Below, piece by piece: positions 36,393 to 47,924 of a stretch of 64,000 nt of DNA (position 1 is its first letter; every line of letters starts with the position of its first letter). Source of the stretch: Maratus speciosus (Eukaryota > Arthropoda > Arachnida > Araneae > Salticidae); the NCBI GenBank assembly GCA_963932465.1, contig OZ010800.1:94600807-94664806 (forward strand), read 5' to 3'. A program made the translations under genes and the position numbers. Under the pieces are notes generated by a model. The model saw only the letters and a program-made list of their open reading frames with translations, was not told the origin of the DNA and ran no database searches.

Positions 36393-38308
36393 CCATTAAT
36401 TAAACATAACCTACCACCATCAAAAACCGTAATCTTATGAATTAAAGCTGTAAGTATAATTTTTTTTTAAATTTATTTTAAGAATTATTATGGAAGAAAA
36501 ATAAGAAAGTGGACACCGACAAATAATGGAAATGCTTATATATTGAATTACGTTGTCAAGGGCACAGAATTCAATGATATAAGCAAAATGGTTGTTTTCT
36601 GTGAGAAAAATAATCTAAAGCTAAAAGTTATTTTCCCCTGTGCCCAAACAACCATTAAAATCAAGTGAATTGATTAAAAATGAAAACAGAATAGAAACAA
36701 ATAATATGAAATGGAAAAATCAATAAAACCTATTTAAATATTTATAGGATATAAAATAGAAATAATAAACACCATACCGATTAATATTTCAATATTTTAG
36801 AATAAATCCAGGCGCACATGGCACCCAAAATATCGTAAAGATTAAGGTGAATAAAACAGTTAAAAAATCACAGTAATTGATACCATAGGATGCAGTTAGT
36901 ACATTTTGAAATAAATGTTAAACAACTTTTAATATAATATAAAATAAAATAAATAGAAAGTAATTACATATTTAAAATGCACTATTAAATTAATTAAAAA
37001 CTGTTTAACAATATCGTCAAAATTTAGCTAAAATTTCCCCCTGGTGTAGTAAATTATAACTGAAATGTAGCTGGAAAAAGTAAAATTTAGAACTTATCGA
37101 AAAAATACAAATTTTGGTGCTGCCATCTAGTATTACTTTTATGATTCAATTGTCACAAGATAAATTGTTGTAAGCATTTGAATGTAACAATTGTTTTATT
37201 AACAGCAAAACCAAACAAATCCTTATATATAGATAATTATAAACTGAATATAAACCACACAATGTATTTAAAAAAAAACTATTGTTAATAAAATTTAAAA
37301 AGCATACAAAATATTCTATTAGCTAACTTATTTAAACTACACTAAGAATTTAAATAATTCTAGAACATCGATAATATATAGCATATAGCTATATGCTATA
37401 AAAAATAAATTCAATAATAATTAATATAAATAATTATTAAAAATATAAAAATCTTTAATAAAAACTATTATATATAAGATAATTATAAAATAAAAAACAT
37501 ATGGGAGTATAAAGAAGGTAAACAGATACTTAAATTCCGATTACCTAAAAAGCACAAATATAGTGTGTGGATTATTTTCATACATCCATAAAAATCCTAA
37601 AAGTATGAATGTGGGACAATCAAAAACATTAAACCGATAATAAATTTTATAACACAAAGTGAAAATAGATAAATATTAAAATATTAATAAGAATAGAGGA
37701 ATAATAATAAAAATAATAACCCAATTTTAATACATAAAGTATAACTTTATTTATATTAAATATACTTATATGTATATTAATCACTATAAAAATGGCATAC
37801 TATTAGTAATTAATAGGATATTGTCCTTATTAAATTAAAATTTATAACAAATGAATGTAAATAAGATTAAACAATAATTAAGCTAATTATTAATGAAATT
37901 CACCAATTACATATAAAATATCAATTCAACATCCTTATAGAATACGTATCAAAAATATAGTAATAATACAAAAGCCCCCAATTTTTTTTATATAAATTAA
38001 CCATTGCGTATTATCCAGACAACACCACCCTCCTCCGTACTCTAACATCTACCCACCCATCCAACCTATAATAATTTTTTTATATTATTTTACAATTTTT
38101 AATTTTTTATAAAGATTTTTTTATTTTATAATTTTTTTGTAATTTTGTTTACGCATGTGTTAATTTGTTTTAAAAGATCATGCAAGAAAAATACTAATTG
38201 TATATTAATGAATATATGAATTTTTTTGGAAAACCATGATTTAATGCATCATAAATTAGTTTTTTAATATTATTGTTAATTAGAGGAGAAGAACATAAAC
38301 ATTTTATT
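36392..38308. other. Extremely AT-rich non-coding region
   Basis: Very few G or C; no coding region. It includes a 24-base perfect palindrome at 37377-37400 centred on GCATATAGCTATATGC. It probably belongs to the same unit as the RT gene at 38309. Confidence 0.45.
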
Positions 38309-39607
38309 CTATAAATGATTAAGTATTATATTTCGAAATACAGAATGATGTAGACAAGATTTAAAATTTGTAAATGTATTAACTTTGAATTTAAATTCTT
38401 TACGTTTGTCATATAAATATGTGATTGTTTTGTTGTCTTTTATTGTAATTTTAAGATCTAAGAAGTTAATTGTATTGTTAGATAAAAGGTTTTCCGTTAA
38501 TTCCAAATTAGTGGGATAATCTACTGGAAACTGAGTAATTGCAGAATGATCAGTATCAATTAAAATTATGTCATTAATATAACGATATAAATGTAGATTA
38601 TTATTAGTAAAATTACGTTCATAATGATATAAGTATAAGTCTGAGAGTAAACTGGATGTACAACCGCCTTGTGGTATACCGACATGCTGTAAATATAAAG
38701 TGTTATCTTGCAAGATATAATTATTATAGATAATGAAGTTTGTTAAAGATTTAAAATATGCAATATCAATATTAGATGGTAATTCCAGTTTTTTATAATA
38801 CTTTTTAAATAATGCATTTATAATTTTATGTAAATCTAATAGGTCTATATTATTAAAAAGATCTTTGAAGTCATATGTCGTTATATTATATACACAATGA
38901 AGATTTTTTAAAATATTGACAATTTGATAGCTATTTTTTATACAATGTGTATTATCATTGTTTGTAGTAAGTACATATAATTGATTAAGAATTTTTAAGA
39001 GAAGTTTATTGGCTTTATTATTATATGTATTGCAACCAATAGTTACAGTCCTAAATTTAATTGGAGTTTTATGAAATTTGGGAATAAGAACTAAATATCG
39101 ATAATTAAAGTTAGTAGATAAAATATTTAATAGTTTATAATAACTTCGAATTTTACGATTATTTACAATTACATTTTCATTAGTTTTTTGAAATGACTTA
39201 TTAGAAGAAATACAATTTGTAAGAAGTTGGTGATAATAAGATTTACAAATAATAGCATAATTATTAGGAGATTTGTCTACATATGTAATAACGTAGTTTT
39301 TTTGTAATTTAGTAATTTGTTGGAAAATATGCTGTGTATTAATAGAAACCAAATCAGCAATATTATTTTTTAAAGCCATAGTTAATTTTTCAATTACTAA
39401 TATTTTCCACTGATTAAAATATTCAATAGGCTTATTATAAGAGATAGAAATTTTATAAATAAAAATATCAATATCATGTGTAAACTGTTTGATAATAGAT
39501 TTAACATTAAATTTAGATGGAAGTCTATATTTAGTACCATAACCCATTAGTTGTTTCAATTTAAAATCATAACAATAACAAGATTTCCAGTGATTATATG
39601 TCCATGA
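38309..39607 (-). CDS. Penelope-like reverse transcriptase, altered catalytic motif
   Basis: An uninterrupted frame, rich in Asn, Ile, Lys, Tyr and Leu. The first ATG is at 39547; the frame stays open to 39607, so the N terminus may lie further upstream. RT landmarks, counted from 39559: LVLIPKFHKTPIKFRTV (157-173), motif A TYDFKDLFNNID (D230), motif B GIPQGGCTSS (294-303), motif C YRYINDIILI (Y327-D330), then NFLDLKITI, YDKRKEFKFKV and SVFRNII. The HK..KFR and GIPxGG patterns fit Penelope-like RTs. The first Asp of YxDD is Asn (codon AAT at 38573-38575), which should abolish polymerisation. No GIY-YIG domain is seen downstream. Intactness in such AT-rich DNA suggests young age or constraint. 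Confidence 0.75.
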   Translation of the reverse strand, partial: SWTYNHWKSCYCYDFKLKQLMGYGTKYRLPSKFNVKSIIKQFTHDIDIFIYKISISYNKPIEYFNQWKILVIEKLTMALKNNIADLVSINTQHIFQQITKLQKNYVITYVDKSPNNYAIICKSYYHQLLTNCISSNKSFQKTNENVIVNNRKIRSYYKLLNILSTNFNYRYLVLIPKFHKTPIKFRTVTIGCNTYNNKANKLLLKILNQLYVLTTNNDNTHCIKNSYQIVNILKNLHCVYNITTYDFKDLFNNIDLLDLHKIINALFKKYYKKLELPSNIDIAYFKSLTNFIIYNNYILQDNTLYLQHVGIPQGGCTSSLLSDLYLYHYERNFTNNNLHLYRYINDIILIDTDHSAITQFPVDYPTNLELTENLLSNNTINFLDLKITIKDNKTITYLYDKRKEFKFKVNTFTNFKSCLHHSVFRNIILNHL

Positions 39608-39704
39608 TCATTGTTTATGTATTTTTTAGAGTGGGGTCATTGCATTTACACGGAAAATTACTTGCAGCAGATGTATTTTTTGAATATATATATATATATA
39701 TATT
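39608..39704. other. Spacer with (TA)n
   Basis: Upstream of the RT; ends in a TA tract at 39684-39703 that served as target for the MITE. Confidence 0.5.
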
Positions 39705-39945
39705 AGTGGCGTGGCGTCCGGTCATCGCTGGATGCGGCGATGACCAAGCAATATTTTAAAACTTTCAATAAGCTTTTAAAACTCTACGATCCAGTTTTAG
39801 CAGAACATTTGGAGTTCATGTATAAGTGAAGGTAAGATTTAAAGTTTCTTTTTTGAACATTCAACCATTGAATTTTAGAGTTAATAATTTTTCACCTCAA
39901 ACTTAAATAATTGCGATGACCACCGAAAATTTTCACGCCACGCCA

Positions 39946-39948
<3 letters not shown>
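39705..39948 (-). mobile_element. hAT-type MITE, second copy
   Basis: Inverted copy of 17054-17298 with a handful of differences. The first terminal base differs (T for C before AGTGGCG). It is flanked on both sides by (TA)n, so the 8-bp duplication is consistent with ATATATAT but not distinctive. Confidence 0.9.
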
Positions 39949-39987
<39 letters not shown>

Positions 39988-39990
<3 letters not shown>

Positions 39991-40803
39991 TGGTCATCAA
40001 AATTAAAGTATTATGAGAAAAATATGCTCATTAAGTTAACGTTGAAACCAATGCCCAATGCTGCAAATATTTATGCCAATTAAATACTATTGAATACAAA
40101 ATTGCACTACCCCGCATACGTTAGCGTCGGAAATAGGCAAATTAGGGGATTGACAATGCGGTGCTCAATGAACGTATGTTGGAATTCTGGAGGGTAGTGT
40201 TGTTTAAAGTGAATTCGGTGTCTGAGAATGATCAGTATTCGCTAGTTGTGGCGCAAAGGCATCATTTAAGCGAAGTTCAAAAGTGGCGAATAATTGGTAG
40301 AATAGAGGGTGGTCAAAAACAAATGGCGGTCGCCCAAGATTTGAATATCCCTCAAAGTGTCATATCAAGAGCTTCGGGCTGCTTTTTAAACACTGGATTC
40401 GTCAATTGACAGCCTGTTTAAGGGAGTAGAAGAGCAACAACTGCATCAGAAGACGGTTTTCAGTCACTGTCGGCTTGGAGAAACCGCGAAGCGACTACAA
40501 GAGCTCAGAGTTTTCAGACCTAACTGCTGCCACATGAACTCGTATTAGTCGTTCTATTGCTGAACGAAGGCTTAATGAGGGTGAACTGTATGCGAGAAAA
40601 CCAATAGTTTGTGTCCCACTCACTCCAGCCTCCAAAGGGGCCCGTTTAAACTGTTGCCATTGTCATGTTCAAAGGAACCAAGAAGACTGGGCTCGAACGG
40701 GATATTTCACGGACAAGGGAAGGCAAGTTGCGTGTTACTTTCTTTCTCCAGATCGAAATACATCTATAATCAGTGTTCAGACTACATCTGGACTCGTCAG
40801 TAA
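39988..40803 (+). pseudogene. Tc1-like transposase remnant, first copy
   Basis: A Tc1-type end CACTGGTCATCAAAATTAA starts at 39988 after TA. The frame from 40161 contains the helix-turn-helix region LSEVQKWRIIGRIEGG and VAQDLNIPQSVISR (about 40265-40380). Beyond a stop at 40407 only scattered similarity remains, to about 40690 (ENQ..., FVSHS-like). The DDE core is lost. Its 40600-40660 part is an inverted match of 40880-40935. Confidence 0.7.
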
Positions 40804-40859
40804 ACAATATTTAAGACTTGACTTTTTTAACTTGATTTATTTAATACTTCTTGACTCCA

Positions 40860-41850
40860 TTTAACATCACGAGAGGAACAGTTTAAACGGGGCCCATTGG
40901 AAGCTGGACAGAGTGGGACACAAACTATTGGTTTTCCCAGAGACAGTCCACCCTTGTTAAGCCTTCGTGTAGTTGTAGAACGGCTAATTCGAGTTCCTGT
41001 GGCAGTCTGAATATCTCAAACCAAATCTCATGTAGTCGCTTCGTGGTTTTTTCGAGCCACAATGACAGAAAACGGTCTTCGGATGCAGTTGATACTCTTG
41101 GTCTCCCTTGACCAGGCTGTCTATCAATGGATCCAGTGCTCAGAAAGCGTCTCGAAGGCCTTGATTTGACACTTTTAGGGATATTCAAGTGTTGGGCGAC
41201 ACCCATTTGTGTTAGACCTTCCCCGATTCTACAATTATTCACCACTTTTGATCTTAACTGAAATTATGACTGGGATGACAGGGATGACCGCCCCGGGAAC
41301 ACAGCTTTCGCTTTAGAGTATAAGTGCAATCCCGGGGGGAGACTCAAATCCACTGCATATGGTAAGATACATTAACAATGACAATATTTTTAAAACAGTT
41401 AATAACATAAAGAAAAATAAATTCAATTTGCTGTTTTTGACTCTGAAACTCACAAGGAGTGTCATCAGTACATACATTGACAGCAATTGCACTATGTTGT
41501 ATACATGCATAAACAATTACAAGACATGTTTTTTTAATATTAGAGCTGAAAAACTTTAAGTGAAATGAATATGCTGATAAATATAATGAAAATACTAAAT
41601 AAACAAACCATAGGAAATAAGACAAATATTTACATTATGTACAAAACAGGGGCTCCTGTCTGAAATGGGAGCTAAAAACAATGAGTTTGCTCAGCAAGCT
41701 CAGAAAGGGAGGGGATTGGTAAATATAAATTAACTGAAATTATGACTTTAACAAATGAATATTGATCACACTCAGACACCCTATTCACTTTAAACAACCT
41801 TACACAACAGAAATTCAACATACGTCCATTGCGCCCATTGCCACATGCTC
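40860..41850 (-). pseudogene. Tc1-like transposase remnant, inverted copy
   Basis: Lies tail-to-tail with the remnant at 39988-40803. The frame 41245-40925 gives GLTQMGVAQHLNIPKSVKSR and RQPGQGRPRVSTASEDRFL, the paired HTH and linker of a Tc1 transposase. The 5' part continues at 41747-41850 after an inserted segment (41271-41729). The catalytic domain is missing. Confidence 0.7.
41271..41729. mobile_element. Unidentified 459-bp retroposon-like insertion
   Basis: Flanked by the 17-bp direct repeat TTAACTGAAATTATGAC (41254-41270 and 41730-41746). It interrupts homology to the sister Tc1 copy exactly there. A long target duplication suggests insertion by a LINE-type machinery. A GC-richer left end contains GACTCAAATCC (about 41342), faintly like a Pol III B box. 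It could be a SINE; no poly-A tail is clear. Confidence 0.6.
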
Positions 41851-41859
41851 TTCCAGGAC

Positions 41860-42600
41860 ACTGCAAATAGACTTCCCTATATGTTGAGTTGCGCCATCCT
41901 TCATCCAAACGATATCATTCAGTGCTTTATGCTACAGCAATTCTGGTATGACGTAATTTTGCAGCATGGCTTTATAGCGAGAGCCTAACACACAGTACGT
42001 TACAATCTTCATTGGCGTCATTTCCTCAAAGACGTACGGTTCCGGAAGAATTGCGCCTGCAATTCCGCACCACACGGTAACTTTAGCATCGTATAAATGT
42101 ACTGGAACCACAGCGTGCGGATTCGTGTCTGCCGACAAGGGCACATCATTTTTGCTTTTCCGCTGCCAGTTTAGGTGAAATGTGACTCGTCCGTCTATAC
42201 TATGCGGAAAGGCCAGTCGTTATTTCTATCATATGGGATAAGAAATTCATTTGCAAAGACTATACGTTGTTGATGGCCACCGCGTCGAACATCTTTTGGC
42301 GCTGGTACCGGTATGGAAACACCTAACGCAGTAGCTTTAGGACCATTGTTTTCGGTATATCCAATATACGAGTTATACCTCTTGCAGTTTGCATGCGTCC
42401 TGAAGTCACTATGTGATGCACGTCAATAACAGTGTCCTCAGAAACAGTTGGTCGTCCGGATCGTGGTCTATCACAGGCGCAGCCAGTTTTTTCGAATATC
42501 TTTACTAAATCACGCAGAGCATGAAGGGTACATGGCCTTTGGAGAGGGTTTTGACCTTTAACAGGCAAGGCTTACGCCACATTTAACCTATTTTGGTCAT
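41860..42600 (-). pseudogene. mariner-type transposase remnant
   Basis: On the minus strand: RPRSGRPTVSEDTVIDV with a following HTH-like RGITRILDIPKTMVLKLLR (42568-42323), then DESHFHLNW near 42185, VTVWCGIAGAILPEPYVFE near 42060 and DIVWMKDGATQHIGKSI near 41900. The order matches a Tc1/mariner-superfamily transposase with its first and second catalytic Asp. The third acidic residue was not found before the adjacent Tc1 remnant. Frames are broken at least twice. Confidence 0.7.
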
Positions 42601-43189
42601 ATTGTATTTTAACAATTCATCACGAATTGTTGCTGGCAGAGTCATTTCGTCGGCATGTGCGAACTCACGAAAGCTCACTGAAGAATCAACATTCCCACCC
42701 AGATTTTTATCCTTGTTCTAAGCTGAATATTCTAGAGCGATATTCTGTGATTGTTGTTTAGCCTATGTAATATGCAAATTACCTTCACGCATCTCGATCG
42801 TGTGTTTTTTTGCCGTTCGCAGAGCTGTATTTGTTGCGTGCGTAATGCCTCTGATTTTATGGTATCCACGTACCATGTCAACGATCTTTACTGTATTCGC
42901 ATGTGCTGAAAATTTTGAAACGGAAAAAGTAGGCGGTGTCATTCGAAAATTTCGAGTTTCTCTATCTATAATCGTAACCGTGAGTGCCACGTTGTTGCCG
43001 TTTACAGAATCCCGATCTCATTCCTCTGAATAACTACATCTGAAATATTATCTCAATCTGTTGAACGCATCGCTAGAGGTCCATACATGGGCAAAGTTTT
43101 TTTATGACCTCCATGTATATATATATATTTGTAATGGTATGATATTGTAATATAAATGTAATTATAATATAGTATAAATTTAATTGTAT
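42601..43189. other. Spacer
   Basis: Frames on both strands (42763-42990 minus, 42800-43033 plus) overlap one another; neither shows a family I know. They may be the decayed 5' end of the mariner copy. Confidence 0.3.
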
Positions 43190-44160
43190 GGTAACATGCT
43201 AAAAGAGGCTTATAACAAGGGTAGGTATGAACTTGTAAATTCTTGTAAACCTGTTATGACTGACAGAGTCAAGGCTTTTTATAAAAATGATGAAGTTAAA
43301 TGATACTAGTCCAAATGTTCCCTATTTAGTAATGATACATAAATTTCATAAATGCCGTGTAAAATTTCGAGCAGTTACTTGTGTTTTAATATTTATTTGT
43401 AGGGGGTTAATAAAAATCTATTGAAAATTTTAAAGAAGTTATTTAATCGTGATTTGTATGAAAAAAGTCATTTATAATCAAAAATAGTTTTGAACTTTTA
43501 AAACATTCAAAAACTGAAAAATATTACAGGTTTATATTCTTATGGCTTATATTTATAACATATTACAAGGATATTTACAACAGTATTGATTTAATATATT
43601 TAAAGAACAAACTAATGGTGTTTTATGAGAAATATAATGTATATGATACAGACATAGATCATTTTTACCAATCTCTTTAATTTTATCGTTCTTGAAATTA
43701 ACTTTTTGATGGAAAAAAAGGTTATAAACAGATTAGGGGCATACCTATAGGTGGTAATTGCAGTTCTATATTGGCGTATATTTATCTGTTTATCTATATA
43801 GATGAAATTTTATCTGTAAATATATAATATTCAAAACGAATGTATTTTTGATTTTTATCCTAATTCATTGATTTTAAAATATACTTCTAATAGTCATCAA
43901 AAAGTGAATTATTTAGATACCTTTTTAGAAATTAATAGAGAGGGTCTTGTTACAGGTGTATATGATAAAAGAAATAGTCTCAGCTTTGATACTTTGAAAA
44001 TTTTGAATTTTCAAAGTAATATGCACATATCTATTTTTAGACGCATCTTTGTAAATTGTTTAAATCGCATAGAGAGACTGACTTCAAATCTGGATGGATT
44101 GGTTTGGGAAATGTTCGAATATTACAGTATCGCCGGTTCGTAGGGTTATCCTCCGAGATA
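43190..44160 (+). pseudogene. Penelope-like reverse transcriptase remnant
   Basis: Fragments in several frames: NVPYLVMIHKFHKCRVKFRAVT near 43315-43380, GIPIGGNCSS near 43738, YIDEI near 43795, and the frame 43868-44143 with VNYLDTFLEI, YDKRNSLSFD and SIFRRIFVNCLNRI. These match the order of motifs in the RT at 38309-39607, as a diverged relative. Motif C reads YIDE where YxDD is expected. Many stops; inactive. A Tc1 element has inserted just behind it. Confidence 0.65.
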
Positions 44161-44162
44161 TA

Positions 44163-44189
44163 CACTGCTCAAAACAATTAAAGGATATT
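44163..44189 (+). repeat. Tc1 left inverted repeat
   Basis: Perfect match to the reverse complement of 45658-45684. Confidence 0.9.
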
Positions 44190-44414
44190 TGAAGTTTTAT
44201 ATAAAATAAAGATATAAACGAAATTTTTTTTGCCGAAAATAGAAGAAGAGAATCACAAATGCAAATTTTTCTGGTTTTCAAACTGTGGAGTATGCAAATT
44301 TTGAGTTCGACGTCAAAAACGTCGCTTCAGCGGCAGCGAATGAAATTTGACTTTCAACTGGATAAAAGAGAATGAAGACAAGGATGATCGGTATTCAGTG
44401 ATTGCTTTGTTTCG

Positions 44415-45445
44415 ATGAGTACGATGTCTCAGCGAAGTCATTTGACAGATTCAGAAGCTTTGAGAATTGTTGGTAGGTTAGAAGGGGGCCAAACTCAAGC
44501 CGAAGTAGCGCAAGCCATTGGAGTGTCACAAAGTGTCATTTCCAGGATCTGGAACCGTTTTTTGGAGAGTGGATGTGCAGGCCGAAGACCAGGGCAAGGT
44601 CGTAGACGGGCAACAACGCCCAATGAAGATCGGTATTTAGCGTTAACAGCTCGGAGACACCGAACCATGAACGCTACACTTCTCCAACAACACCTTCGCT
44701 CGGCTACAGGCACCACGATTTCAACTCAGACTGTCCGAAACTGGATCCATGCTGTAGGTATGTATGCTCGCCGACCGATGGTATGTGTTAGATTAACATC
44801 AAGGCATCGTCGCGACCGCAGGGAGTGGGCAACCGAGCATGTCAATTGGAGGAGAAATGAATGGAGCAATATTCTGTTTTCTGACGAGTCCCGTTTTTCT
44901 GTGCAACCGGATAATAGGCGTGTTTTCATCTGGAGGGACCGTGGCAGTAGGAATAATCCTGCGTTCGTGCACGAAAGTGTCAGATTTGGCGGTGGAGGAG
45001 TGTTGGTGTATGGTGGCATCTCCATTGACGGGCGCACTGACCTCTACATCATTCGAGATGGAGCTCTGACTGGTCGCCGATATAGGGATGAGATCCTCAG
45101 ACCTATTGTAGTCCCTTACGCTGCAGCAATCGGAGATAACTTCATTTTAATGGACGATAACTGCAGGCCACATCGTGCAAACCTCGTGGAGGATTTCCTT
45201 TTCGAGGAAGGAATCGTTCGAATGGAATGCCAGCGTGTTCTCCAGACATGAATCCAGTCGAGCACGTATGGGACGCTCTAGGAAGACGAGTTTCTGGCCG
45301 CCAACAAACTCTCCAAGAACTGGAAAGAGCTCTTCTGGAAGAGTGGGGCAGAATACCCCAACTCGTCATTAATAGCCCCATTGAGTCCATGCCTCAAAGG
45401 TGTTCAACGTTGCTGGCCGCCCGTGGAAACCATACCCCCTACTGA
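44415..45445 (+). pseudogene. Tc1 transposase (DD34E), single frameshift
   Basis: ATG 44415 opens 271 in-frame residues: a first HTH (about 11-45, LTDSEALRIVGRLEGG and GVSQSVISRIWNRFL), a linker RRPGQGRRRATT (58-68) and a second HTH to about 115. The catalytic core follows with Asp in FSDESRF (D157), the Gly-rich strip FGGGGVLVYGGI (191-202) and Asp in MDDNCRPHRAN (D248). The third residue, Glu in SPDMNPVEHVWD, lies in the next frame (45227-45445) after a one-base loss at about 45228-45232. Spacing fits DD34E. Apart from this shift it looks complete, about 343 residues, so decay is recent. The overlapping minus-strand frames are shadows. Confidence 0.93.
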
Positions 45446-45657
45446 AAATGATTTTCTTTGAAGAAAACACCTTTTCTTATTCTTTTTTTCTCATATGCAC
45501 AAGTTGTGTTTTTTTCCTTTAGTACACAAATGCGCAATAAAATGCATTTTTTTTCTGCCAAACATGTGTAATTTATTCTCATATAACCTACTATGTCTGT
45601 CGACCATGTATCAATCAGCTAAACAGATTACCAGATACAAAATCCACATAAAACTGC

Positions 45658-45684
45658 AATATCCTTTAATTGTTTTGAGCAGTG
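45658..45684 (-). repeat. Tc1 right inverted repeat
   Basis: Ends GTTTTGAGCAGTG, followed by TA. Confidence 0.9.
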
Positions 45685-46150
45685 TATTAATGGTTTAGTT
45701 TATGATTTTAGCAAAAGTAAGAGTTATCGATTTGAGTTGTATTCACTGTTCGATTCTAGATGTGTGTCGATTGGACATGTTGAAAATTAATTGTTTGGTT
45801 TACATTTCACCTCTTTTCTGTTTTAAAGTTAGTTTTTCTGGTTATGATAGGTGAGGTGGAACGTAGTGCACGTAAATCTAGATTAACCCCCCAGCGCTTG
45901 TCGTAAGCCAAACCGCTTGTCTTCTTTTTGTTTCAGTTGATTGTATAAATTTATCTTTCTTTTATGTTTTCTGTTGGTTCATTTGTTAATGATGTGCTTT
46001 TAGTTTAGTTATACGTTTCGTTTTAAATTTAAGGAATTTTCGGTTGTCTTTGTTCTTATAATATGTATATATATATGTGTGTTTATATAATGATTAAACA
46101 CTTTATAAACTAATTTGTGCTTGTCTATTTATTTTCTTTTAATCTCTAAA

Positions 46151-46240
46151 ATGGGACATATTTATATAGAATATACCAAGTATATACGTAGGATTTCCTA
46201 TGTTGGATTGACGTCACAAGAATCCATTACTGAATCATCT
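46151..46240 (+). pseudogene. Possible GIY-YIG endonuclease remnant
   Basis: An ATG at 46151 gives MGHIYIEYTKYIRRISYVGL then TSQES, close to the GIY-YIG core (xIYI...xSYVGxTSQ). Penelope-like elements often carry this nuclease C-terminal to the RT. With the Tc1 element removed it would lie about 470 bases after the RT remnant at 43190-44160. The match is short and the frame closes soon after. Confidence 0.35.
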
Positions 46241-47514
46241 ATGTTTTACTTGTCCTATAAAAGATTTGATTAAAAAATTTAGTATTTTGCAACAATATAT
46301 CTCTTTTATACCGTAAATGCATAAGTACTGGGAAGAAGATGAGTAATATATAAGTAAATAATGAAAGATTAGTAAAAAAAAATAGTTTTTCTTAAATGTT
46401 TCTCTGAAATATTTATAAATTTATCAAATTTGTAATATTTTCTCTTCCATTTGAGCATTTTATATTAATCTTTTTCATTATTTCACTATTCTATTTTATC
46501 TAATTGTTGGGTATTCACGTAACTATTTTTTATCACTCTCTAAAATTCAATTCAACCTTATAATTTAAAAAAAGGCTAACAGTTCATGTAATTATTAAGT
46601 CTTTACATTTTAGAAGTTAAATGAGTCGTTTCTTTTAAAAATTCGTCTCATTTTTTTAATAGTAATTTTTTTTAAAACCACTTTCGAAATGTGTTGCTTA
46701 CTAAATCCATTTAAAATTGCAAGCTATTATCATCTATATCTTTATAATTATTGAGAATTTAAATATACATTTAATTAAAAAAGACAGTCGTTTACATTTT
46801 CTCTTGTTTATTGCATATAATTATGGAAGGAAATAAAAGATTTAACGAGTCGTTTAACAATATAACACTATTTTTTCCGTTAGCGTTCAAATTCTAAGTA
46901 TAACATTATTAGTATTGGGATTAGTTTTGAATTTAATTTCTATTTTTATCTTAAACATAAAGTTTTTTAGGCTTTAATCTAATTAAAAAATTCTTAGTTT
47001 GCCTTAAGTGATTTAAGTAATTATTTCTTTAAGAGAGAAGATTTTTGTATAAGTTTGTATAAATTGTTTTAAAGTGAACACATTTCAAAATTCGAAATTT
47101 ATTAAGATTTAAAATGGTATTTTCGCGCACACCTAAGTGTATTTTTCTAAGCAAACATGTAGAATATAAATCCTTTCTTAAGTCTTAATATTTCAAATAT
47201 CCGTATCATTAAAAAATAATATTTATGTTAAAATGCCTATTGTACTTAAGTGTGTATAACATACATTTTCATCAGAAAATGTACTTGTTGAATATTTATA
47301 TCAACAAGTTTCAACATACTAAAATGATGACACTTGATTGTCTTTGTATTTTCTATATAGTAGCTCACTGATTTTGATGGTCGAGATATATTCCCAGCTA
47401 GAAATTGTTTGCACTTTCTTTGTAAAAAATGATGGATTGGACACAATTTGGCATAAAAAGCGAACGTTTTTATTAATATTTAAAACATAAATTTTTTGTG
47501 CAAATTATTTGAAT
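46241..47514. other. Non-coding AT-rich spacer
   Basis: Nothing recognised. Confidence 0.4.
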
Positions 47515-47700
47515 GTTTTATGCAATAAAATAAGTGCATATTCTATGTTTTCAAAAGCTGTGCCCATTTTTTGCATAAAATAAGTGTATATTTGATGTTT
47601 GCAAAATATATGCAAATATAGTTTCATAAAAGTGCATATTCTTTGCTTGCAGAATTGTGAATTTTTGTGTGTGTGTGTGTGTGGGGGGGGGGAGATGCCC
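47515..47700 (+). repeat. Short direct repeats and (GT)n(G)n tract
   Basis: Three copies of a GCATAAAATAAGTGCATATT-like unit at about 47523, 47572 and 47624, followed by (GT)n and a run of ten G at about 47668-47692. Confidence 0.6.
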
Positions 47701-47924
47701 CCTCAGGCTACTGCAACCTAAATTCAACATTGAATTCGTCCACTTGTTTTAGATTAAAATTTTCACACATAAATCTAAAAACAAGTGTGTAAGTGTGATC
47801 ATACATCGCACAAAGGGTTTCGTTTAATATTCCTTTCAAAACACTTTCTTTCAAAACGTCCAGTACATTTATCGCCATGGAATACCTTCTAAATTTTGGC
47901 AAACACATCCTAAACTATGTTAAA

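Larger units (their letters stand above)
44163..45684 (+). mobile_element. Tc1 element, complete, 1522 bp
   Basis: Terminal inverted repeats of about 26 bases (CACTGCTCAAAACAATTAAA and on) at both ends, flanked by TA (44161-44162 and 45685-45686). It contains a single transposase gene. It is inserted in the Penelope-like remnant. Confidence 0.93.

Noticed and set aside
42763..43033. Overlapping frames on both strands near the mariner remnant
   Set aside because: Neither shows recognisable motifs; listed only as spacer.
44495..45390. Minus-strand and alternative frames over the Tc1 transposase
   Set aside because: Shadows of the real plus-strand gene, whose motifs are clear.
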